Positions 1 through 5,040 of a stretch of 5,040 nucleotides of DNA are shown here, in pieces (position 1 is the first letter of the stretch; each line of letters starts with the position of its first letter). Origin of the DNA: SAR324 cluster bacterium. GTDB taxonomy: Bacteria > Bdellovibrionota > UBA2361 > JAAZON01. The stretch covers positions 1 to 5,040 of the forward strand of contig JAAZON010000617.1 of assembly GCA_012797725.1 (NCBI GenBank). Reading direction: 5' to 3'. The notes below the pieces were generated by a model that saw nothing but the letters and a program-made list of their open reading frames with translations, ran no database searches and was not told the DNA's origin. Made by a program: the position numbers and the translations under genes.

Positions 1-23
1 ATCTACACAATAATAACCTTAGA

Positions 24-356
24 CTATTTATCTTTATCACCGTCTATCAATCCAGAGTCAACAGCCATGCGCACTGCTTTTGTCACAGTTTCCTTTTGAC
101 GTTTTGGAATTAATCCTTCGGATTCAAGTTTATCTGCTTCCTCAGAGATGAGATTAAATAACTGTTCACGTTCTGCAGCTGTCATTACTCGTGTAGCTCT
201 TCTTCGTCCAATACTGGACGCTGCTCCAACACCACGTACACCACTTGTAGGCCGTATTCCACTTATGCCCATAATACCTTCGGTGCCCTGGACTCCTTGG
301 GCTTCTGTGGTGGATGTAACACCTGAAACTTTCTTGTCACCAATTTTTTTTGTCAT
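24..356 (-). CDS. Small protein coupled to a sigma factor; possible anti-sigma or secretion-linked partner
   Basis: I do not recognise the family with certainty. The 110-aa product has two halves. Residues 1-50 are rich in Gly, Ser, Thr and Val with repeated short G-[IV]-x-G units (for example EGIMGISGI and SGVRGVG) and are probably disordered. Residues 51-56 are basic (RRRATR). Residues 58-104 look helical (AEREQLFNLISEEADKLESEG, then a second helix around KETVTKAVRMAVDSG). There is no signal peptide or membrane segment. The ATG lies inside the 3' end of the upstream sigma gene (20-bp overlap), with AGAGGG eight bases before it, so translation is probably coupled to the sigma factor. Size, a disordered N-terminus with C-terminal helices, and pairing with a FliA-like sigma recall FlgM anti-sigma factors. 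I see no convincing FlgM motif, so that role is inference. A type III secretion-associated small protein is an alternative. The gene is clearly real; its function is open. Confidence 0.8.
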   Translation of the reverse strand: MTKKIGDKKVSGVTSTTEAQGVQGTEGIMGISGIRPTSGVRGVGAASSIGRRRATRVMTAAEREQLFNLISEEADKLESEGLIPKRQKETVTKAVRMAVDSGLIDGDKDK

Positions 357-1170
357 GTGCCAAACCCTCTTTCAAGAAACTGCTAAAACGGCTTGCAGGA
401 CCGCCGGCATGCCAATCTTTAGCCTTCTTCTTTAACCCAGGCCGCACCCGGGGCTTGTTTGTAAATCTTTTGCCTTCAGCGATATTCTTTTGAAGATACT
501 CTAATATGGACTTATGCTCACGGATCACATTCAGCCCATCAGTATCCCATTCTGCCGCAACATTTCTAAGGGAAGATCCTTCCCAGTAAACTTTCCATAG
601 TAACTCTTGATGAATCGGATCTAATGTCGCAAGTGTCTCTAATATTTTTTTATAATCAGCAAGTTCATCCGGTTGAGCTGATTCAAGTCCTTGTTTCACG
701 GCAATCAAGCTTGCGCCCAAGAGTAATTGCCTTATAGAACCCCTCAGGGTTCCTTCATTGTTGTTCCCATCTTCATAATTTGGAACTTCACCTACACGCA
801 GTTCCGGAAATATGTTTAATAATTCTGCTGAAATCTCACGTGCTTTTCGATCAAGTTCTTCAGCGCTATTTAAACCACGTCGCCATCCACGTGATTTTCG
901 AGCTTGTTCAGTAGCTGCTTCGTGTATACGTTTTCTAGCATAGCCTTTGAAAGGGACTCCTCTTGCTGGTTGAAAACGACGTGAGCAAAAGATTAGAGCT
1001 TCTAAGGCAGCACCATCTAGCCCGTCGAGTTTCCAATCCATTCCCCATGCACGTGCTACCGCTTTTGCTATGCTCTCTGCCCATGCCTGGTATTTAAGTA
1101 CCAGAGCATTTGCGTCATCAAGGGACAGAGTGCCGTCTGTTTCAATAATATTGGTCAATTCTTCACTCAA
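337..1170 (-). CDS. RNA polymerase sigma-70 family factor, FliA-like (minus-strand copy)
   Basis: This is an alternative sigma factor that would direct RNA polymerase core to a specific promoter set in the cytoplasm. Sigma region 2 spans about residues 22-98: a helix around LVLKYQAWAESIAKAV, then LDGLDGAALEALIFCSRRF, then the typical ARGVPFKGYARKRI segment followed by a basic stretch (RKSRGWRR) expected near the -10 contact. Residues 100-175 are a weakly conserved region-3-like linker. Region 4 spans about 178-228 (LATLDPIHQELLWKVYWEG, then a helix-turn-helix-like part to SILEYLQ), but its recognition helix diverges from classical FliA. A basic tail of about 45 residues (KKKAK, AHDKKNW) follows. 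I chose the TTG start at 1168-1170 because GGGGAG lies seven bases upstream and the nearby ATG at 1175-1177 runs straight into a stop. The gene ends in TGA inside the next gene's coding region. It diverges from the plus-strand sigma gene at 1542. Confidence 0.85.
   Translation of the reverse strand: MSEELTNIIETDGTLSLDDANALVLKYQAWAESIAKAVARAWGMDWKLDGLDGAALEALIFCSRRFQPARGVPFKGYARKRIHEAATEQARKSRGWRRGLNSAEELDRKAREISAELLNIFPELRVGEVPNYEDGNNNEGTLRGSIRQLLLGASLIAVKQGLESAQPDELADYKKILETLATLDPIHQELLWKVYWEGSSLRNVAAEWDTDGLNVIREHKSILEYLQKNIAEGKRFTNKPRVRPGLKKKAKDWHAGGPASRFSSFLKEGLAHDKKNW
365..370 (-). promoter_or_regulatory. Ribosome binding site of the 110-aa gene, inside the sigma gene
   Basis: AGAGGG on the minus strand lies eight bases before the ATG at 354-356. 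It sits within the last codons of the upstream sigma gene, so a ribosome finishing the sigma protein would pass over it. This supports the chosen start and the coupled translation of the pair. Confidence 0.6.
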
Positions 1171-1177
1171 GCTACAT

Positions 1178-1183
1178 CTCCCC
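1178..1183 (-). promoter_or_regulatory. Ribosome binding site supporting a TTG start for the minus-strand sigma gene
   Basis: GGGGAG on the minus strand lies seven bases before the TTG at 1168-1170. The competing ATG at 1175-1177 is in another frame and is followed at once by TAG, so TTG is the best-supported initiation codon. A TTG start may keep expression of this sigma factor low. Confidence 0.55.
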
Positions 1184-1460
1184 GTTCAATAACGTCATAA
1201 ATGGATTAAGCCCCTAAATCCTTTTGATGTTTCATTTGCTAAGATTTATTCTATTTTGAACATTTGCTTGACCTTATACCTGACTCAGATGCTAACCCCT
1301 TGATTTTATTTGTGCAAGCTCTATTGAAGGAACCTTAGTTCATGCATTCTGATAAGGCAATTTTGCGGCTGTTCGAGTGAAGAATATCTCAAAAAACCTG
1401 AAGCGATTTCACAGGCAACCCTGATTAGTGTTTGAGCAGTCATTACACATGACGCTTGAT

Positions 1461-1503
1461 TTCTGGCCATATCCCTCTACTTGCAGAAAGGGCTCAGCCA
1501 GAA
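1461..1503 (+). promoter_or_regulatory. Nested inverted repeat in the leader of the plus-strand sigma gene
   Basis: TTCTGGC at 1461-1467 is the exact reverse complement of GCCAGAA at 1497-1503. Nested inside, CCCT at 1473-1476 pairs with AGGG at 1489-1492, giving two stacked stems separated by a 5x4 internal loop and closed by a 12-base loop. As RNA it would lie 38 bases before the ATG at 1542. It could be a structured leader element or an operator. It has no run of T directly after it, so it is not a typical terminator. The 7-bp and 4-bp stems are short and may be chance. Confidence 0.25.
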
Positions 1504-1528
1504 GGGGCCTTTTTAAAGGTATATTAAC

Positions 1529-1534
1529 GAAGGG
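1529..1534 (+). promoter_or_regulatory. Ribosome binding site of the plus-strand sigma gene
   Basis: GAAGGG lies seven bases before the ATG at 1542-1544. The next in-frame ATG, at 1635, has no purine-rich site at a suitable distance, so the upstream start is preferred even though the first ~30 residues are not conserved-looking. Confidence 0.5.
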
Positions 1535-1541
1535 CTGAAAA

Positions 1542-2399
1542 ATGGGTGTTAAAATCGCAAAACAGATTGAAAACACAAAAGACGTAAAAGTCCGCCTAGG
1601 AGCTTCGAAGTCTTCTACGACGAACGAATTTGAGATGAATAATCAACAAAAGTCAGACAACTTGCTGTCATCAGACTGCAGAGAAGAACTCATAATTCAA
1701 AATAGGGCAAGAGCCAGAAAATTAGCACGGAGCATTCTTCGAAAGTGGCATTCTCGTATCGATGTAGAAGAAGTAGATAGCATTGTAGATCTTTCCCTCT
1801 GTGAAGCAGCGCAACGCTATAACCCAAATATGGGTGCTGGCTTCATGACATTTCTTTTTTATCATCTTAGAGGTAATTTAATCCGTACGATTACAATCGC
1901 AGCTTCAGCGAATATGATTCCAGTATCTGAAGTTAATCCAATGCTAGAGGGTGGATCGGAGAAAAACCATAGACGGAATGTAGTACTTACAAATGCTATT
2001 GAAGTTGCAGATGCATTAACAGGGAACGAAACGCTGGCTCCAGATATTGCACTTGAAAAGAAAGAATTAGTGAACTTAAGCCAACAAGCCTGTTCGAGCT
2101 TAGATTATTTGGAAAGGGAAGTAATTGAGCGAATTTATATGAATGGTGAGCAACTTTTAGATGTGGCATATAACTTGGGTTATAGTCGTTGCCACATTTC
2201 CAGAATTAAAAGAAAAGCTCTGGAAGCGCTCTATGACGGAATGGCTATTCTCGCCGGCCCTGATACATTAGGGCAAAGGCCCAACTTTGATGAAGATGAA
2301 GACGTTTCTGAAGCAAGACGGATCCACCGAAAACTTACAACAAGACGTCCAAGATCCAAAAAAGCTCAAAACATGTACGTACAGGCTTTGAGAGCATAG
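1542..2399 (+). CDS. RNA polymerase sigma-70 family factor (plus-strand copy)
   Basis: This is a second alternative sigma factor, 285 aa, divergent from the one at 337-1170. Residues 1-45 are polar and probably flexible. Region 2 spans about 48-118: a helix RARARKLARSILRKW, the IDVEEVDSIVDLSLCEAAQRY segment, then NPNMGAGFMTFLFYHLRGNLIR, which matches the region 2.3-2.4 pattern of an aromatic-rich helix ending in Arg. Residues 119-175 form a linker. Region 4 spans about 178-232 (ACSSLDYLEREVIERIYMNG, then a clear helix-turn-helix LLDVAYNLGYSRCHISRIKRKALEAL read in two parts), with the recognition helix near SRCHISRIKRKA. The tail has an acidic patch (FDEDEDVSE) and then a basic stretch (RKLTTRRPRSKKAQ). 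It is not a close copy of the minus-strand factor, so the pair does not look like a recent duplication. It ends 37 bp from the convergent phosphoesterase gene. The target promoters are unknown. Confidence 0.85.
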   Translation: MGVKIAKQIENTKDVKVRLGASKSSTTNEFEMNNQQKSDNLLSSDCREELIIQNRARARKLARSILRKWHSRIDVEEVDSIVDLSLCEAAQRYNPNMGAGFMTFLFYHLRGNLIRTITIAASANMIPVSEVNPMLEGGSEKNHRRNVVLTNAIEVADALTGNETLAPDIALEKKELVNLSQQACSSLDYLEREVIERIYMNGEQLLDVAYNLGYSRCHISRIKRKALEALYDGMAILAGPDTLGQRPNFDEDEDVSEARRIHRKLTTRRPRSKKAQNMYVQALRA

Positions 2400-2436
2400 A
2401 ATTATGAACAACTGAAATTTTGTGTTTACGCGGGGC

Positions 2437-3687
2437 TCAATGCAAAGGGAATTCTTGTGGGCTTATTATGCTTATCTCACCAGTATCCGGGAAAACATTT
2501 ACTACATACATCGCATTGGCGCTTCCAAGTAAATCGCCAGTTGATGGAGTCTCGAAGACTGGGCTCCCATTCTCTAAATTTCCTTTCATAGGCGAATGAC
2601 CATGTCCAACAAAAATTGCTAGTATTTGGGACAGGTGTTTTGAGAGAATGGAGTAAAACTCATCATATTGATCAACCATATATGAATCACCATAAAAGGT
2701 CCAATCGAAAGGAGAGGTTCCAGGAGTTCTTATTGGATGGTGAAAGAATAAAAATGACTTGGCCCCACTTGCCAAGTTTTGTTCCAACCATTCCATTTGA
2801 TTGCTGGAAAACGATCCTTGGCACATTCTGCCACGCGTTTCATAGGGACATGACAGTCCACGTTTGGATCCCGTTACGCTATTTAAAAAATAGAAATGTA
2901 ATCCTTCATGTTCAATCAGGTAGAAGGGTGGAATCTCGAGGACTTTCTGCCACACAGCCTCCATTTCCGGTATTTGCCAGTCCATGGCGCTAATAGCTTC
3001 ACCGGCATTTGTATCAAAACCAACGAGATAATCATGATTCCCAAGGGCCACAAAAAAAGGCATCGACAGCTTATTCATCAAACTCTTAAACCGATCAACA
3101 GGTGTATCTTTACCAACACCATAATGGTTTAAATTTGTAGAGTATAAAGTCCCAACGAGATCTCCGGTCACTACTACAAAATCAGCCGTTGGAAAACGTT
3201 CATTAATATATGAGATAGTTGTGACTAAATTAAATTCATTTCGCCTACTGTCATAGTACTGGTTGTCTGGGGCTCCTGGTATACGGATATGAGTGTCTGA
3301 CATCACAATAAAAATGAAACCATAAGTTGAAAAACTCCAGGAGTATTTTCGTCCCAAGATACTCTCGTGAAGCTCCGCTATATACTTAGTATTTTTTTTT
3401 AGACTTTGATATGGAGAAAATTTTGCCGAAAGATCCGAAAGACTATAGCTTACTAGTCCTTGAACATAATTACCATCATCATCCCTGACAGTGAATGTCT
3501 CTGAGGAAATATTTTCTGGTATTATTTGATTTGCAAAATTGACACTTATAGATGTGGTTAAAGAGCAGCGCCCAGACTCATTTTCTGGATTCGTCGAAAG
3601 AATCTCGGGAAAATTCTCAGGAGATCCTCCACATGACGAAAGTAAAAAAATACACGCTGCTATGACATGAAAGCAAACATAATGCAT
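2437..3687 (-). CDS. Lipoprotein metallophosphoesterase with N-terminal SbsA-type Ig-like domain
   Basis: A predicted membrane-anchored, exported phosphoesterase of the calcineurin-like family (416 aa). Residues 1-19 form a lipoprotein signal with lipobox LSSC; Cys19 would be lipidated. Residues ~29-121 fit an SbsA-type bacterial Ig-like domain (NPENESGRCSLTTSISVNF, then TFTVRDDDGN, ending in WSFST). The catalytic domain, ~124-400, has all the expected metal-ligand motifs in order: DTH (D131, H133), GD (D176), GNHD (N217, H218), a HH pair (H316, H317) and GHGH (H362, H364). The active site therefore looks intact. The substrate cannot be deduced; phosphomonoesters, phosphodiesters and nucleotides are all possible. 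The signal peptide is odd in having no Lys or Arg before the hydrophobic core, and no ribosome binding site is visible before the ATG. The gene lies 27 bp after the secreted-protein gene at 3715-4131, in the same frame, so it is probably co-transcribed and may rely on coupled translation. Confidence 0.9.
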   Translation of the reverse strand: MHYVCFHVIAACIFLLSSCGGSPENFPEILSTNPENESGRCSLTTSISVNFANQIIPENISSETFTVRDDDGNYVQGLVSYSLSDLSAKFSPYQSLKKNTKYIAELHESILGRKYSWSFSTYGFIFIVMSDTHIRIPGAPDNQYYDSRRNEFNLVTTISYINERFPTADFVVVTGDLVGTLYSTNLNHYGVGKDTPVDRFKSLMNKLSMPFFVALGNHDYLVGFDTNAGEAISAMDWQIPEMEAVWQKVLEIPPFYLIEHEGLHFYFLNSVTGSKRGLSCPYETRGRMCQGSFSSNQMEWLEQNLASGAKSFLFFHHPIRTPGTSPFDWTFYGDSYMVDQYDEFYSILSKHLSQILAIFVGHGHSPMKGNLENGSPVFETPSTGDLLGSANAMYVVNVFPDTGEISIISPQEFPLH

Positions 3688-3714
3688 CGAAAAATGCAGA
3701 ATTACTGATCTAGA

Positions 3715-4131
3715 CTAAACTTTTGTTCCAGTCCCTTTGAGCAATACATAGCAAGAAACGCCCTTGCCTGTAATATTAATTTTGGTACTTGGCACGCTCA
3801 TTCTCTTTTTACTAACCAATGTTGCTTTTATGGTTCCTGAAATCTTTACGCCGCTCTTTGAAACGGAACCACTTCCCTTGATTGTATTTCCCGAAACGAT
3901 TGCTGCAAAAGAAATGCCCTGCAACTTTAATGTAGCACGGCTCCCATTTTGTTTGATAACAATGCCATTCAAATTTAGAGGTTTCCCAGCCAGACCTAAA
4001 TTACAGGTATCTTTTGTTGGAGTCATTCTTAGATTCCAAGTTCCGGCAAAATTTGCTCCTTGTGCTGAAACAGGAAGAAGACCACATAAAAAGAATATCG
4101 AAATAATCAAAGTTCCAAATTGTTTTCGCAT
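3715..4131 (-). CDS. Secreted beta-rich protein of unknown function
   Basis: I do not recognise a named family. The 138-aa product has a classical Sec signal peptide: n-region MRKQ, hydrophobic core LIISIFFLCGLLP, and a likely cleavage after VSA at residue 23. The mature part of about 115 residues begins with FAGTWNLRM, a G-T-W opening seen in many small extracellular beta-barrel or lipocalin-like proteins. It continues with alternating short hydrophobic and polar strands (RATLKLQGISF, KISGTIKATLV, TKINITGKGV). Two cysteines remain after cleavage, Cys43 and Cys127, and could form a disulfide joining both ends of the fold. The mature protein is basic and rich in Lys, Gly, Ser and Thr. The ATG has a near-perfect AGGAGG four bases upstream and a promoter about 70 bp upstream. 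It is the first gene of a likely two-gene unit with the downstream phosphoesterase lipoprotein, so a shared envelope role is plausible but unproven. Confidence 0.85.
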   Translation of the reverse strand: MRKQFGTLIISIFFLCGLLPVSAQGANFAGTWNLRMTPTKDTCNLGLAGKPLNLNGIVIKQNGSRATLKLQGISFAAIVSGNTIKGSGSVSKSGVKISGTIKATLVSKKRMSVPSTKINITGKGVSCYVLLKGTGTKV

Positions 4132-4135
4132 TTTT

Positions 4136-4141
4136 CCTCCT
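4136..4141 (-). promoter_or_regulatory. Strong ribosome binding site of the secreted-protein gene
   Basis: AGGAGG on the minus strand lies four bases before the ATG at 4129-4131. It is the best Shine-Dalgarno match in the window and contrasts with the absence of one before the downstream phosphoesterase gene. Confidence 0.7.
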
Positions 4142-4201
4142 AAGACCCCGAGATGTTGCTACTTTAAAAAGCCCTGCTTCTGATGCATTGCTTGCACTAC
4201 C

Positions 4202-4230
4202 TTGATACTCTGCTGCTTCATGCTAGTCAA
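4202..4230 (-). promoter_or_regulatory. Putative sigma-70 promoter for the secreted protein / phosphoesterase unit
   Basis: On the minus strand, TTGACT (4225-4230, five of six consensus bases) is followed after exactly 17 bp by TATCAA (4202-4207, four of six). Transcription would start near 4195, giving a leader of about 65 nt before the ATG at 4131. Found by eye; it is the best -35/-10 pair in the window. Confidence 0.5.
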
Positions 4231-4490
4231 GAATTAGTTTGCAATGGTTTTATGGTTTCTTAAGCATATACTACGCCAACATATTTAAATCCCGTTATCC
4301 TTCCGTATTCTATATCTTAAATTAGGTTTTCAGGGTTGAGTTCCAGTTTATCAAAGATCCAATGAACACTTTCTTTAAAGGCATATGTCTATGTTGAATG
4401 GAGTAATATTATCCAGATTTTCATTCATTTTAATCGAGCCGGCAGGGATTTAGGTGAGAGCACCCATAGCAAGTCTCTAACTCTGTCAGG
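4231..4490. other. Non-coding gap with no recognisable feature
   Basis: This is the part of the gap between the secreted-protein promoter and the end of the glycosyltransferase remnant. It is AT-rich, has no convincing open frame and no remnant of the glycosyltransferase that I can read. The only secondary structure noted is a 4-bp hairpin (GGTG/CACC, 4453-4464) with no T run, so no terminator is called. Confidence 0.5.
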
Positions 4491-5040
4491 TTAGAAATTA
4501 CTATCCTTTTTGAATATAAAGACCTTGGGATGATGATATACTGGAATCGATTCCTCAGCATAAATGTCAATGAATTTGATACCAAGAAATGGCAGGTATG
4601 ATTCAAAAGACCTAATAATACTAAATCCGAGTTCTCCTGCAAAAAGCCTTTTGTAAAATTCCCTTGCGATAGGGTATGAGTCTGGAAGTCGATCAACAGA
4701 AAGGCGAATTCTTTGGCTTGAAATCACATAATAGTCAGAGTTACTAAGTACTGAGATTATGTGTTCAATTTTCTCTGGTGTTTCTTCGTCATACGTTCAC
4801 AATACATTTCGTTCATAACAATCTCTGGCGGGATAGTGCTCAATTAACGATAGAGGCAATGGGTCACCCCAGTATTCTACGGCAATTGCAACATTACAGG
4901 ATAAATTGTCTATTATCTAACGACTTGCATCTGTGCGCGTCAGTGGTTCCTGATATTAGCAGTGAAAGTGCAGGCCCAAAAGAACTGGCCGATCACCAAA
5001 ATGACAGCAATAATTTTTTGAATTCCCCAATGGTTTTGCA
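4491..5040 (-). pseudogene. Decayed C-terminal part of a GT39/PMT-family (ArnT-like) membrane glycosyltransferase
   Basis: Membrane glycosyltransferases of this family use polyprenyl-phosphate sugars and act at the outer face of the inner membrane. The remnant runs off the window at 5040. Read in the direction of translation it gives: a transmembrane helix (KIIAVILVIGQFFWACTF, 5038-4955 frame); a frameshift at about 4953-4957; YQEPLTRTDASR; a TAG at 4917-4919, where related proteins usually have Trp; EYWGDPLPLSL; a TGA at 4797-4799; TYDEETPEK; then an unbroken end with SDYYVISSQR, RLPDSYP, FAGELGF and VYHHPKVFIF, and a natural TAA at 4491-4493. The sequence on both sides of each stop fits the family's C-terminal periplasmic domain as I know it, so this is one gene broken three times rather than several genes. 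A GTG at 4725-4727 opens a 78-codon frame, but it is only the tail of this domain and is unlikely to be a separate functional gene. Sequencing error or stop readthrough are less likely alternatives. Confidence 0.78.

Larger units (their letters stand above)
1171..1541. other. Divergent intergenic region between two sigma-factor genes
   Basis: This 371-bp gap must hold the promoters for both divergent sigma genes. By eye I find no strong sigma-70 promoter in either direction. The candidates are weak: TTGACC at 1268-1273 has no good -10 box at 16-18 bp, and on the minus strand a TTGCAC/TAGCAT pair with 17-bp spacing matches the consensus at about half of the positions. I see no sigma-54 (GG-N10-GC) or classical FliA (TAAA with GCCGATAA) element. 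The part next to the plus-strand gene holds an inverted repeat at 1461-1503 and a short open frame at 1449-1538. The absence of a standard promoter would fit control by alternative sigma factors, but that is inference. Confidence 0.6.

Noticed and set aside
148..435. Open frame on the plus strand opposite the 110-aa gene and the end of the sigma gene
   Set aside because: The translation has no family features and no ribosome binding site. It lies antisense to two well-supported genes.
1268..1296. TTGACC as a -35 box for the plus-strand sigma gene
   Set aside because: At 17-bp spacing the -10 position reads GCTAAC, which matches only half the consensus, and it is about 250 bp from the gene.
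1342..1380. 12-codon open frame in the divergent intergenic region
   Set aside because: It is too short to judge, with only a distant AAGGA as a possible ribosome binding site and no tie to the downstream gene.
2400..2436. Possible bidirectional terminator between the convergent sigma and phosphoesterase genes
   Set aside because: The 37-bp gap shows no stable inverted repeat with flanking T or A runs.
2616..3132. Two overlapping plus-strand open frames opposite the phosphoesterase gene
   Set aside because: They are antisense shadows of a gene with intact catalytic motifs. Their translations look random.
3764..4183. Plus-strand open frame with hydrophobic N-terminus opposite the secreted-protein gene
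   Set aside because: The hydrophobic stretch mirrors the antisense of beta-strand codons. The minus-strand gene has a strong ribosome binding site, promoter and signal peptide, so this one is a shadow.
4453..4464. Hairpin GGTG-CTCT-CACC downstream of the glycosyltransferase remnant as a terminator
   Set aside because: The stem is only 4 bp and there is no T run after it.
4430..4696. Second minus-strand open frame overlapping the glycosyltransferase remnant
   Set aside because: The overlapping frame matches the glycosyltransferase C-terminal domain with correct family-like motifs. This one does not and is out of register.

Overview
The window is moderately AT-rich bacterial chromosomal DNA. 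It uses the standard genetic code, with TAG, TGA and TAA all serving as natural stops, and both Shine-Dalgarno-led ATG starts and at least one TTG start. A lipobox lipoprotein, a Sec-type signal peptide and a FliA-like (sigma-28-type) sigma factor suggest a free-living, probably diderm bacterium. No gene here fixes the phylum and I do not name one. I see no mobile element, tRNA, rRNA or CRISPR array.

Layout. Positions 24-1170 (minus) hold a two-gene unit: a 277-aa sigma-70-family factor starting at a TTG codon, and a 110-aa small protein that starts inside the sigma gene with a 20-bp overlap. After a 371-bp non-coding gap, a second sigma-70-family factor (285 aa, 1542-2399) is read in the opposite direction. 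The two sigma genes are therefore divergent and share one regulatory region. Its right end contains a nested inverted repeat just upstream of the plus-strand sigma gene. Positions 2437-4131 (minus) hold a second two-gene unit, for the cell envelope: a 138-aa secreted beta-rich protein with a good promoter and ribosome binding site, then a 416-aa lipoprotein with an SbsA-type Ig-like domain and a calcineurin-like metallophosphoesterase domain. These two frames are in register, separated only by one TAG and nine codons.

Positions 4491-5040 (minus, running off the window) carry the C-terminal part of a decayed membrane glycosyltransferase of the GT39/PMT (ArnT-like) type. The protein can be read continuously only by crossing one frameshift and two in-frame stop codons.

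How the genes may work together. The left third looks like a regulatory module of two alternative sigma factors and a translationally coupled small protein. That protein has a disordered glycine-rich N-terminal half and a helical C-terminal half, which makes a FlgM-like anti-sigma partner or a secretion-linked protein worth testing. The middle third makes two exported proteins from one transcript. No functional link between the sigma module and the envelope pair is visible beyond adjacency. The most solid non-obvious observation is the glycosyltransferase pseudogene. The most biologically interesting one is the divergent sigma pair with its overlapping partner gene.
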